A DNA stretch of 64,000 nt, taken from contig NZ_VFPP01000001.1 of assembly GCF_006716745.1 (NCBI RefSeq), positions 1,116,001-1,180,000 of the forward strand, in the 5' to 3' direction. The translations under genes were made by a program, and so were the position numbers. The notes beneath the pieces were generated by a model. It saw only the letters and a program-made list of their open reading frames with translations, ran no database searches and was not told the DNA's origin. Positions 1 through 9,396 of this stretch are shown here, in pieces. The stretch's first letter is position 1; every line of letters starts with the position of its first letter. The stretch is from Saccharothrix saharensis. Its GTDB lineage: Bacteria; Actinomycetota; Actinomycetes; Mycobacteriales; Pseudonocardiaceae.

Positions 1-34
1 TTGCCGACCGAACAAAGCCGGATCCCGCGCTCGG

Positions 35-1411
35 CTACGCGGTGAACTGCCACCAGTTGACGTTGAACAGGTAGCCGCTGCCGCCGGTGAACCTCAAGTA
101 CAGGTCCCGGGTGCCCGACGTGCCGCTGATCGGGCACGAGACCGTGGTCCAGCTCTGCCAGCCACCGGTGGCGGACACCCCGCAGCGACCCACGACCGCG
201 CCGCTCGGGCTGTCCAGCCGGACCTCGACCGTGCCGCCGGCACCGGCCGACGCCACCCGTGCGCTGAAGGACCGGGCACCCGAACCGAACGCGACGCCCT
301 TGACCTTGACGTGGTCACCGTTCTCGAGCCAGCCGATGTTCATGCCGCCCTCACTGGACGGTTCGGTCTCGATGCCGGAGCCCCAGGCGATGGTCTCGGC
401 CTCCTGGCGCACGTAGGGGTTGAGCGCGCCCGCCTGCGGTGCGCCGCCCGTCGTCATGTTGATCGTCGGGATGGTGCCGTCGGCGTTGTAGCTGAACCGC
501 TCCACCGCCACGGACCGGGTGAAACCGCCGCCTCCGGGCAGTGCCCCGTTGTGGTAGAAGAAGTAGGAGCCGCCCTTGAAGTCCACGATCCCCGCGTGGT
601 TGGTGAAGGCGCTGCCCTGGGTGGGCATGACGGTGCCGCGGTAGGTCCAGGGTCCGGTCGGGGTCGGCGCGGTCGAGTAGGCGATGAACTCCGAGCAGCA
701 CTTCGCCGCGAACACGTTGTAGTACAGGCCGTTGCGCTTGTAGACCCACGGCCCTTCCTCGTAGAGCGTCGGCCGGTTGGCGTCGCCGGTCCGGGTGCCG
801 AAGCCCGCCGTGGTGAGCGGGATGCGGGTGGGGCTGCCCGAGAACGACGTCATGTCGGCGTTGAGCCGCACGTACCAGAGGTTCGGGTTGCCCCAGTACA
901 GGTAGGCCTGGCCGTCGTCGTCGATGAAGACGGTGGGGTCGATCTCACCGTTCTCCAGCAGGGGGCGGCCGATCGCGTCGCGGAACGGGCCGGTGGGGCT
1001 GTCCGCCACGGCCACGCCGATCGCCATGCGGCCGGTGGCCCGGTTGACCACGGGCACGTACCAGTAGAACTTGCCGTTGCGGTGGATCGCCTGCCCGGCC
1101 CACGCGTCCTTGCTCGCCCAGGAGAACGTGCCCACGTTCATCGGCGAGCCGTGATCGGTCCAGTTCACCATGTCGTCGGAGGACCAGACCCGCCACTCCT
1201 TCATCGTGAACCAGGTCGAGCCGTCCTCGTCGTGCCCGGTGTAGAGGTACACCCGTCCGTTGTGGACCAGCGGCGCCGGGTCGGCGGTGTAGATGTGCTG
1301 CACGATGGGGTTGTCGGCCCTGGCCACCGCCGGTGCGAGCGCGAGGGCGCAGAGGATCGCGGTGAGCAGCGCGGCTGCCCGGCGCGGGAGGACTGACGAA
1401 CGGGCCTTCAA
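35..1411 (-). CDS. Secreted GH43 glycosidase with C-terminal CBM6
   Basis: A predicted secreted arabinoxylan-active glycosidase of 458 residues. It has an N-terminal signal peptide (Arg-rich start, Ala/Leu core, cleavage near residue 32). The five-bladed GH43 propeller spans roughly 36-325: the base Asp lies in YTADPAPL, the pKa-modulating Asp in EIDPTVFIDDDG, and the acid Glu in YEEGPWVYKRNG. Residues about 335-458 form a CBM6-type beta-sandwich (RQEAETIAWGSGIETE to NVNWWQFTA). The GH43 family includes beta-xylosidases, arabinofuranosidases and arabinanases; the CBM6 points to arabinoxylan, but exact specificity cannot be read. A GGAGGTTCC ribosome site precedes the ATG. It lies downstream of the LacI gene with a regulon-type operator in the gap, so it is probably induced with the xylanases to the right. 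Confidence 0.88.
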   Translation of the reverse strand: MKARSSVLPRRAAALLTAILCALALAPAVARADNPIVQHIYTADPAPLVHNGRVYLYTGHDEDGSTWFTMKEWRVWSSDDMVNWTDHGSPMNVGTFSWASKDAWAGQAIHRNGKFYWYVPVVNRATGRMAIGVAVADSPTGPFRDAIGRPLLENGEIDPTVFIDDDGQAYLYWGNPNLWYVRLNADMTSFSGSPTRIPLTTAGFGTRTGDANRPTLYEEGPWVYKRNGLYYNVFAAKCCSEFIAYSTAPTPTGPWTYRGTVMPTQGSAFTNHAGIVDFKGGSYFFYHNGALPGGGGFTRSVAVERFSYNADGTIPTINMTTGGAPQAGALNPYVRQEAETIAWGSGIETEPSSEGGMNIGWLENGDHVKVKGVAFGSGARSFSARVASAGAGGTVEVRLDSPSGAVVGRCGVSATGGWQSWTTVSCPISGTSGTRDLYLRFTGGSGYLFNVNWWQFTA

Positions 1412-1500
1412 CGGAACCTCCGGGGAGATCGGGCAGCACGCCTGAGCGGAACCGTCTTGACGTCCGCCTCATGCAACTACGACTCGCGGTCCCCGGTCAA

Positions 1501-1529
1501 AGCTAAAGTTGTGAGCGCTAACTTTAGCT
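1501..1529. promoter_or_regulatory. LacI-type operator upstream of GH43 gene
   Basis: A 29-bp dyad with perfect 10-bp outer arms, AGCTAAAGTT and AACTTTAGCT, and a GCGC-containing core. It sits about 90 bp upstream of the GH43 start. The motif recurs at 5920-5948, upstream of the GH10 xylanase, so it is likely the site of the adjacent LacI-family repressor. The rest of the 1412-1671 gap shows nothing else. Confidence 0.75.
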
Positions 1530-1671
1530 CACCGCTGATTCGACCGGTCCTCATTGCGGGAAATAGCCCGCAACCGACGACCCGAACCGACGAATTGCTC
1601 CGTTCAGCCCCTTGAACGCCGCGTCACCGTCGCATCGTCTTGTGAGCGTGAACAGAAGCTCGGCGGTCGGC

Positions 1672-2754
1672 TCACCCGGACGGTGCGCGCGACGACCTGA
1701 CCGACCCACCGACCCGGACGGACATCGGCACGCGGTGCACGACCGGACCGGCCTTGGCCCGCGCGGGCCGCTCCGAGGCCGCGAAGAGGACCTCGACCGC
1801 CTTCGCGCCCAGTTCGTGGTGCGGAAGGGCGACGGTGGTGAGGCGCGGTCGGACCCAGGAGGCGATCGGGTGGTCGTCGAAGGAGACCACGGAGACGTCA
1901 TCCGGCACGGACAACGCCGCCTCCGCGAGCGCCTGGTAGGCGCCGAGGGCGAGTCGGTCGTTCAGGCAGAGCAAGGCCTGCGGGCGGTGGTGGCGCAGGA
2001 TCTCCCGAGTGGTGTCGTAACCGTCCTCCGGCATCCACTTCGGGCACTGGTGCGCGCTCACCGGCTGGACACCCGCGCCGGCGAACACCTCGTGCATGCC
2101 GATGAGCCGTTCGCGGGCGGCGATGCTGTTCGGCGGGACGTCGCCGAGGCGGGGACCGGCGCCGACCACGTGCAGGCCGTCGCGGTGGCCCGCGTCGACG
2201 AGCACCCGCGCGGCGGCGCGACCGGCTTCCACCTCGTCGGGGAGCACGGACGGCAAGGTCGAGCGCCCCACCGGCAGGGCGTTGAGGAGGACGGCCGGGC
2301 CGTCGTCCAGGCCGTCGGGCAGGACGACCCGGCGGGTGTACATCGCCGCGAAGACGATGCCGTCGACCTGGCGGTCGTGCATGGCTTCGACCAGGGCGCG
2401 CTCCACATCGGGATCACCGCCGCTCTCCCCGGCGAACAGCATGAACCCGCGGCGGTGGGCGGCCTCCATCGCGCCCCGGATCATGTTCCCGGCCAGCAGC
2501 GAACTCGCCACGGTGTCGGACACGAACCCGATCGTGCGGGTGCGCCCCGTCCGCAGGCCGACCGACAGGGTGTTGCGCCGGTACCCCAACTCCTGCGCGG
2601 TCGACCGCACCCTGCGCTCCACCTCTTCGGAGATGCGCAGGTCCCGGCCGCGGCCGGACAGCACGAGCGACACGGTGGTGGTCGAGACACCGGCCGCCTT
2701 CGCCACGTCGGCCAGCGTGATGCGTCGCCGTCCCACCCCGTCCTCCGTCCTCAT
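1672..2754 (-). CDS. LacI-family repressor of the xylan locus
   Basis: A sugar-responsive transcriptional repressor of about 360 residues. It has the classic N-terminal helix-turn-helix (ITLADVAKAAGVSTTTVS) with hinge helix, followed by a periplasmic-binding-protein-like effector domain starting near TRTIGFVSDTVASSLL and ending with SFDDHPIASWVRPRLTTV. It is divergent from the sugar ABC transporter genes and sits beside the GH43 gene. I chose the ATG at 2754, which leaves 11 residues before the HTH; an upstream GTG at 2775 would add seven residues, and neither has a strong ribosome site. Palindromes of LacI type lie at 1501, 2805, 5920 and 6112, consistent with local control of the whole hemicellulase cluster. 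The inducer, probably a xylo- or arabino-oligosaccharide, is inferred from context only. Confidence 0.9.
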   Translation of the reverse strand: MRTEDGVGRRRITLADVAKAAGVSTTTVSLVLSGRGRDLRISEEVERRVRSTAQELGYRRNTLSVGLRTGRTRTIGFVSDTVASSLLAGNMIRGAMEAAHRRGFMLFAGESGGDPDVERALVEAMHDRQVDGIVFAAMYTRRVVLPDGLDDGPAVLLNALPVGRSTLPSVLPDEVEAGRAAARVLVDAGHRDGLHVVGAGPRLGDVPPNSIAARERLIGMHEVFAGAGVQPVSAHQCPKWMPEDGYDTTREILRHHRPQALLCLNDRLALGAYQALAEAALSVPDDVSVVSFDDHPIASWVRPRLTTVALPHHELGAKAVEVLFAASERPARAKAGPVVHRVPMSVRVGGSVRSSRAPSG

Positions 2755-2804
2755 AGGACCGCGCGTGCTTGACACCCGGGCGCGCCGTCCCGAAACTCCG
2801 GGAG

Positions 2805-2820
2805 GCTAACACGTTTTAGC
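2805..2820. promoter_or_regulatory. Operator between lacI-type gene and ABC operon
   Basis: The imperfect dyad GCTAACACGTTTTAGC has arms GCTAA and TTAGC. It lies in the divergent gap between the LacI gene and the solute-binding protein gene, and is a shorter relative of the 29-bp sites at 1501 and 5920. It probably mediates autoregulation and control of the importer. Confidence 0.55.
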
Positions 2821-2839
2821 TCGCCCGAGGGAGATCACG

Positions 2840-4186
2840 TTGTCCCGTGCTCGACGAGTCCGCGCGCTCACCGCGACCGCGCTGGCGGCCGCGGTCCTGG
2901 CCGGGTGCGCGCCGCCCGGCGACGTCCGCCCGGCCGCTTCCGGCCCGGCGGCGACCGCGGTCTCCGATCCGGGTTGCGGCAGCTCGCCGGTCGTCCTGCG
3001 GGCCCGTCTCGAAACCGGTTTCCCCCTGGCGAAGGCGCTCACCGAGGAGTTCACCCGGCAGCACCCGCACGTGACGTGGGACGTGCGGGAGGAGCAGTTC
3101 GCGGTGCTGACGCAGAACGCGCCGCGCCTGCTGGCCGACAACCCGCCGGACCTGGCGCGCCTGCCGCAGGTGTCCGACCTGGCGGCCGACGGCCTGCTGC
3201 GCGACCTGGACGGCTACGCGGCGTGGTTCGGCTGGGACGACTGGCCGGCCGCGCAGCTGCGGCCGCTGCGCGTCGGTCCGGGAGGGCGACCGCGCGGCGA
3301 GGGCCCGCTGTTCGCGATGGGTTTCTCCACGAGCGTGACCGGTGTGTTCTACAACAAGGACCTCGCCGCCCGGATCGGGTTCCGCGAGCCGTCGACGTTG
3401 GCGGAGTGGGACGACGCCCTGGCACGGGCCAAGGACGCGGGCATCACGCCGCTGGCGGGGTTCAACGCGGGCGCGGTGGCCGGGCTGGCGTTCCCGCTCC
3501 AGAGCCTCATGGCCGCCCACGGCTCGCCGACCGCCGTCGATGCCTGGACCTACCAGCGGCCCGGGGCGAGGATCGACACCCCGGTCAACACCGAGGCCGC
3601 CCGGCACCTCCGGCGCTGGCTGCGCGCCGGGTACTTCGACGCCGACCTCAACGCCACCGACTACGCCCGGATGATCGACCGGTTCACCTCCGGCCAGGCG
3701 CTGTTCATGGTGAACGGCGATTGGGAGTCCGCGACGCTCGACCGGAGGATGCCGGGCCGGGTCGGCTTCTTCCTCGTGCCGCCCGTGCGGACCGGCGGGC
3801 CGAGGGCGGCGATGGCCGGTCCCCCGACCTTCGGCATCCCGGCGGGCGCGGCGCACCCGGACTGCGCGGCGTTCTTCCTCGACTGGGCGGTCACCGACCG
3901 GGTGGCGCGGGAGACCACCGTGCGGGTGGGCGGTGCCCTCCCCCTCGGTCCCGTCGACGCCCACCTGCCTCCCGTCGACCCAGGCTCGGCCACGGCCGCC
4001 ACGCTGGCCGCCGCCACCAGGGTCGTCGCCGACGGCACGGGCATGGACTTCATCGCCAACGCCACCGGCGCCATCCTGGCCGAGAGCTGGACACCGGGTC
4101 TCCAAGAGCTGGCGGCGGGCGAGGTGGAGCCGGAGGACCTGCTGCGGCGGGTGCAGGCCGACTACACCGACCAGATCGGCCGGTGA
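2840..4186 (+). CDS. Sugar ABC transporter substrate-binding lipoprotein
   Basis: A CUT1-type extracellular solute-binding protein of 448 residues. It starts at TTG preceded by GAGGGAG and has a lipoprotein signal with lipobox VLAGC, the Cys being about residue 23. The mature chain has the family-1 solute-binding fold, with conserved landmarks such as MGFSTSVTGVFYNKDLAARIGF, NAGAVAGLAFPLQSLM and FMVNGDWESATL. It is the first gene of a three-gene operon with the two permeases. Its position next to xylan-degrading enzymes and a LacI repressor makes xylo-oligosaccharides or arabinoxylan-oligosaccharides the likely ligand (inference). No ATPase gene is present, so a shared MsiK-type ATPase elsewhere would be needed. 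Confidence 0.88.
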   Translation: MSRARRVRALTATALAAAVLAGCAPPGDVRPAASGPAATAVSDPGCGSSPVVLRARLETGFPLAKALTEEFTRQHPHVTWDVREEQFAVLTQNAPRLLADNPPDLARLPQVSDLAADGLLRDLDGYAAWFGWDDWPAAQLRPLRVGPGGRPRGEGPLFAMGFSTSVTGVFYNKDLAARIGFREPSTLAEWDDALARAKDAGITPLAGFNAGAVAGLAFPLQSLMAAHGSPTAVDAWTYQRPGARIDTPVNTEAARHLRRWLRAGYFDADLNATDYARMIDRFTSGQALFMVNGDWESATLDRRMPGRVGFFLVPPVRTGGPRAAMAGPPTFGIPAGAAHPDCAAFFLDWAVTDRVARETTVRVGGALPLGPVDAHLPPVDPGSATAATLAAATRVVADGTGMDFIANATGAILAESWTPGLQELAAGEVEPEDLLRRVQADYTDQIGR

Positions 4187-4193
4187 GGCAGCC

Positions 4194-5036
4194 GTGCCGC
4201 GGCGGGTCGGCTGGGCGTTCGTGCTGCCCGCGCTGGCGGTCTACGCGCTGTTCGTGCTCGCGCCGCTGGCCTCGACGGTCCGGTACTCGCTGTACCGCTG
4301 GGACGGGGTCGGCCCGGCCACCTGGGTCGGCTGGGACAACTACCTCGCGGTGTTCCGCGACCCCGACCTGCACGGCGCGATCGGTCACGCGCTGGTGCTG
4401 GTCGTGCTCTTCACCGGGGTGCCGGTGCCGCTGGGCCTGCTGGCCGCCGCCCTGGTCCGCCGTGCCGCGCCGAGCGGGCCGGTGCGCCTCGTGCTGCTCC
4501 TGCCGCAGGCGGTACCGCTGGTGGCGGCCGGGATCGCGTGGAGCCTGCTGCTGTCGTCCACCGGCGCGGTGAACCGGCTGCTCGACGCGGTGGGGCTCGG
4601 TGCCCTGACCCGGGCGTGGCTGGGCGAGTCGTCCACGGCGTTGGCCGCGGTGGGGTTGATCGGGGCTTGGGCGCTGCTCGGCCTGTGCACCACGCTCGTG
4701 CTGGCCGGCGCGGAGCGCATCGACCCGGCGCTGTACGAGGCGGCGCGGCTGGACGGCGCGGGCCCCTGGCGGGAGTTCCGCGCGGTCACCCTGCCGGGCG
4801 TGCGACGCGAACTGGGCGTGTGCCTGGCGGTCACGGCGATCGCGGCCCTGGCGAGCTTCGACGTCGTGTACGCCACGACGCGGGGCGGACCCGGCGGCGC
4901 CACGTCCGTGCCGGGCCTGGAGGTGTTCTCCCTGGCCTTCGCGCAGCGCGAGGTGGGGCGGGCGTCGGCGCTGGCCGTCGTGCTCGTGGTGCTGGTCCTC
5001 GCGGTGGTGGCGCCCGTGCTGCGGCGGTCGCGGTGA
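4194..5036 (+). CDS. Sugar ABC transporter permease (MalF/UgpA-like)
   Basis: An inner-membrane permease of 280 residues with six predicted helices, beginning VPRRVGWAFVLPALAVYALF. The EAA loop that docks the ATPase is visible as LYEAARLDGAGPWREFRAVTLP. The GTG start lies 7 nt after the stop of the binding-protein gene. It belongs to the CUT1 family and pairs with the next permease. Confidence 0.9.
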   Translation: MPRRVGWAFVLPALAVYALFVLAPLASTVRYSLYRWDGVGPATWVGWDNYLAVFRDPDLHGAIGHALVLVVLFTGVPVPLGLLAAALVRRAAPSGPVRLVLLLPQAVPLVAAGIAWSLLLSSTGAVNRLLDAVGLGALTRAWLGESSTALAAVGLIGAWALLGLCTTLVLAGAERIDPALYEAARLDGAGPWREFRAVTLPGVRRELGVCLAVTAIAALASFDVVYATTRGGPGGATSVPGLEVFSLAFAQREVGRASALAVVLVVLVLAVVAPVLRRSR

Positions 5037-5884
5037 CCACCGGGCGGTTCGAGCGGATCGCGGGCAGGCTGGTGGTGCTCGTGCTGGTCACCGTCACGAT
5101 CGTGCCGTTCGCCGACCTCTTCCTGACCGCGCTGCACCCGCCGGGGACGTACCCGCCGGGGTTCACCTGGCCGCGCGACCCGCACTGGTCCAACTTCGCG
5201 ACGGCGTTCCGGGACGGCCGGGTGGGCGGGTCGCTGGCGTCGAGCGCGCTGGTGGTGCTCGGCGTGGTGCCGCTGACCCTGGCCCTGGCCGCACCCGCCG
5301 GCTACGCGCTCGGGCACCTGCGGTTCCCCGGGCACCGCGTGGTCTCCGGGCTGTACGCGGTGGGACTGGTGCTGCCGCTGGAGGCCATCGTCACGCCGCT
5401 GTACCACCAGGTCAGGGACCTGGGCCTGCTCGACACGCGCGGCGGGCTGGTGGCGGCGCTGGTCGCGGTGCACCTGCCGTTCGCGGTGCTCTGGTCGCGG
5501 GCGCACTTCGCGGGCGTGCCGCCGGAGCTGTCGGACAGCGCGCGCTCGGACGGCGCGGGGCCGTGGCAGGTGTTCCGGCGGGTGCACCTGCCCCTGGCCC
5601 GGCCCGCGCTGTCGTCCCTGGCGGTGCTGCTGCTGATCTGGACGTGGAACCACTTCCTGCTGGCGATCGTGCTGGTCGACGACCCGGCGCGACGCACGGC
5701 GGCGGGCGCGCTCGGCGCGTTCCAGGGACGCTGGGGCACCGACGTGCCGCTGCTGTGCGCGGGGTCGATCCTGCTCGTCACGCCCCTGCTGGTGGTGTTC
5801 GCGCTGCTGCACCGCCGGTTGTCCGCGGACGTGACGTCGACCGTCCGCCGTGCACCGACGCGCGGCCACCGCTCCGCACGTTAG
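5033..5884 (+). CDS. Sugar ABC transporter permease (MalG/UgpE-like)
   Basis: The second CUT1 permease, 283 residues, starting at a GTG that overlaps the previous stop by 4 bp (GTGA), which indicates translational coupling. It begins with a hydrophobic helix (GRLVVLVLVTVTIVPFADLF). Its EAA motif is slightly altered, ELSDSARSDGAGPWQVFRRVHLP, with Ser in place of the usual Glu-Ala. It forms a heterodimer with the preceding permease. There is no ABC ATPase in the operon, as is common for actinobacterial oligosaccharide importers. Confidence 0.9.
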   Translation: MTTGRFERIAGRLVVLVLVTVTIVPFADLFLTALHPPGTYPPGFTWPRDPHWSNFATAFRDGRVGGSLASSALVVLGVVPLTLALAAPAGYALGHLRFPGHRVVSGLYAVGLVLPLEAIVTPLYHQVRDLGLLDTRGGLVAALVAVHLPFAVLWSRAHFAGVPPELSDSARSDGAGPWQVFRRVHLPLARPALSSLAVLLLIWTWNHFLLAIVLVDDPARRTAAGALGAFQGRWGTDVPLLCAGSILLVTPLLVVFALLHRRLSADVTSTVRRAPTRGHRSAR

Positions 5885-5919
5885 CCGGCGCGACAATCCG
5901 CGGTCAACGCCTCCGCTAC

Positions 5920-5948
5920 GGCTAAAAATGTTTGCGTTAACTTTAGCT
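5920..5948. promoter_or_regulatory. 29-bp xylan-regulon operator
   Basis: It has arms GGCTAAA and TTTAGCT, shares the 11-bp right side TAACTTTAGCT with the 1501-1529 site, and matches that site at most of its 29 positions. It lies about 275 bp upstream of the xylanase start and 35 bp after the permease stop. It is a likely LacI-family operator. Confidence 0.7.
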
Positions 5949-6111
5949 GGACCAGCCATTTCAGCACTCCGCAGCCGGACGCGCGAAACATTTGCGTTAC
6001 GTCTTGACCCAGCGTGTGTCATCGTTCACAGTCGGAAGGGCACGGCCGCACCCGCAGTGACGACTACGCGCCCCACCGCGATTCGATTTCGCACGGGCAG
6101 TGTGTCCCACA

Positions 6112-6131
6112 GATTGTTAGCGCTAACAATC
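6112..6131. promoter_or_regulatory. Perfect 20-bp palindromic operator
   Basis: GATTGTTAGCGCTAACAATC is a perfect palindrome with the classic LacI/GalR central CG step (TTAGCGCTAA). It lies about 94 bp upstream of the xylanase ATG, where binding would block initiation. It could be read by the LacI protein encoded at 1672-2754 or by a paralogue elsewhere. Confidence 0.8.
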
Positions 6132-6215
6132 GCCGGGACCGGAGTCGGGCGGCGGATGTCGACCGGTGCCCCCTGCCACCGCGGAAACCAAGACGCGCGG
6201 TGTTCTGATCCGTGA

Positions 6216-7706
<1,491 letters not shown>

Positions 7707-7721
7707 TCCGGCACGGCTCCC

Positions 7722-7753
7722 GGCGCACGGTGGGCGACCGCCCGCCGTGCGCC
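7722..7753 (+). terminator. GC-rich hairpin after xylanase gene
   Basis: Inverted repeat GGCGCACGG / CCGTGCGCC (9 bp) extends inward through GGGC/GCCC around a short loop. There is no U-tract, as is usual in high-GC actinobacteria. It lies 15 bp after the stop and may terminate or attenuate transcription before the GH62 gene. Confidence 0.65.
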
Positions 7754-7792
7754 CGTACGTCATCCCCCACCCCGAAGAAGAGGAGCACGCCC

Positions 7793-9319
7793 ATGGCCGG
7801 GTCAGGCCAACACCCGCCCACCACCACCCCGCGCACCGGCAGGCGCCGCAGGCTCGCAGGCCTCGCCGCCGCGGTCGTCACCGTGCTGGTCGGCGGTTTG
7901 CTGACGGCGCTCGGCACGACGACCGCGTCGGCCGCGACCGTGGACACCACCGCGTGGTACGTGCTGGTGAACCGCAACAGCGGCAAGGCGCTCGACGTCT
8001 ACAACCTCGCCACGAACGACGGCGCGCGCATCACCCAGTGGACGCGCAACGACGGCAACCAGCAGCAGTGGCAGTTCGTCGACTCCGGCGGCGGCTACTA
8101 CCGCGTGAAGTCGCGCCACTCCGGCAAGGTGCTGGACGTCTACAACTTCTCGACGGCCGACGGCGGCTCGATCGTGCAGTGGACCGACAACAACAGCACC
8201 AACCAGCAGTTCCGGTTGGCCGACTCCGACAGCGGCTACGTGCGGCTGATCAACCGCAACAGCAACAAGGCGCTGGAGGTGCAGGGCGCGTCCACGGCGG
8301 ACGGTGGCAACATCGTCCAGTACAGCGACTGGGGCGGTGCGAACCAGCAGTGGCAGTTCGTCCGCGTCGGGTCCGGTCCGACGACCACGACGACCACCCA
8401 GCCCGGTGGCACGTGCTCGCTCCCGTCGACCTACCGCTGGACCTCGACGGGGTCGCTGGCGAACCCGAGGTCGGGCTGGGTGTCGCTCAAGGACTTCACC
8501 TACGTCCCGTACAACGGCAAGCACCTGGTCTACGCGACCACGCACGACACCGGCACGCGCTGGGGATCGATGAACTTCGGGCTCTTCGGCAACTGGTCCG
8601 AGATGGCCTCGGCGCCGCAGCAGGCCATGAACATCAGCACCGTCGCGCCCACGCTGTTTTACTTCGCCCCGAAGAACATCTGGGTGCTCGCCTACCAGTG
8701 GGGCGGCACGGCGTTCAGCTACCGGACCTCGACCGACCCCACCAACCCCAACGGGTGGTCGGCGCAGCAGACCCTGTCCACGGCCAGCATCACCGGCTCC
8801 GGCACCGGCCCGATCGACCAGACCATCATCGGCGACAGCCAGAACATGTACCTGTTCTTCGCCGGTGACAACGGCAAGATCTACCGCCAGGTCATGCCGA
8901 TCGGGAACTTCCCCGGCAGCTTCGGCTCCTCCTACACCACGATCATGAGCGACACGACCAACAACCTGTTCGAAGCGGTCGAGGTGTACAAGGTCCAGGG
9001 CCAGAACCAGTACCTGATGATCGTCGAGGCCATCGGCTCCAACGGCCGCTACTTCCGCTCGTTCACCTCCAGCAGCCTCAGCGGTTCCTGGACCCCGCAG
9101 GCCGCCACCGAGAGCAACCCGTTCGCGGGCAAGGCCAACAGCGGCGCCACCTGGACCAACGACATCAGCCACGGCGACCTGGTCCGCGCCAACGCCGACC
9201 AGACCAAGACCATCGACCCCTGCAACCTCCAACTCCTCTACCAAGGCCGCAGCCCCAACTCCGGCGGCGACTACGGCCTGCTGCCCTACCGACCGGGCGT
9301 GCTGACACTGCGACGCTGA
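7793..9319 (+). CDS. Secreted GH62 alpha-L-arabinofuranosidase, N-terminal CBM13
   Basis: A 508-residue enzyme that removes arabinose side chains from arabinoxylan. It has an Arg-rich signal peptide (about 1-49), a ricin-type trefoil about 50-192, a short Thr linker ([12 protein letters not shown]), and a GH62 propeller about 205-508. GH62 hallmarks are visible: [20 protein letters not shown] with the base Asp, [10 protein letters not shown] with the pKa-modulating Asp, and [11 protein letters not shown] with the acid Glu. The ATG at 7793 has an AGAAGAGGAG ribosome site. The same frame runs open from 6212, but that upstream part is only a shadow of the xylanase gene. It works with the flanking GH10 and GH43 enzymes. 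Confidence 0.94.
   Translation: MAGSGQHPPTTTPRTGRRRRLAGLAAAVVTVLVGGLLTALGTTTASAATVDTTAWYVLVNRNSGKALDVYNLATNDGARITQWTRNDGNQQQWQFVDSGGGYYRVKSRHSGKVLDVYNFSTADGGSIVQWTDNNSTNQQFRLADSDSGYVRLINRNSNKALEVQGASTADGGNIVQYSDWGGANQQWQFVRVGSGPTTTTTTQPGGTCSLPSTYRWTSTGSLANPRSGWVSLKDFTYVPYNGKHLVYATTHDTGTRWGSMNFGLFGNWSEMASAPQQAMNISTVAPTLFYFAPKNIWVLAYQWGGTAFSYRTSTDPTNPNGWSAQQTLSTASITGSGTGPIDQTIIGDSQNMYLFFAGDNGKIYRQVMPIGNFPGSFGSSYTTIMSDTTNNLFEAVEVYKVQGQNQYLMIVEAIGSNGRYFRSFTSSSLSGSWTPQAATESNPFAGKANSGATWTNDISHGDLVRANADQTKTIDPCNLQLLYQGRSPNSGGDYGLLPYRPGVLTLRR
7939..8368 (+). repeat. Ricin/CBM13 module copy 2 of 3
   Basis: This is the N-terminal module of the GH62 enzyme and is nearly identical in DNA to the modules at 7278-7703 and 9532-9963. 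Confidence 0.9.
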
Positions 9320-9326
9320 CCGACCC

Positions 9327-9360
9327 CCCGACGCCCCGCACACCCGTGCGGGGCGTCGGG
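9327..9360 (+). terminator. Strong hairpin terminator
   Basis: A perfect 15-bp stem (CCCGACGCCCCGCAC with GTGCGGGGCGTCGGG) around an ACCC loop starts 7 bp after the GH62 stop. It is a typical GC-rich terminator without a T run. Confidence 0.88.
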
Positions 9361-9396
9361 CCGCACGCCGCCCGAAGCGGCGGGTAAGGAGTTGTC

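Noticed and set aside
2875..5880. Search for an ABC ATPase gene in the sugar importer operon
   Set aside because: All three genes are accounted for by a binding protein and two permeases; no Walker motifs are present.
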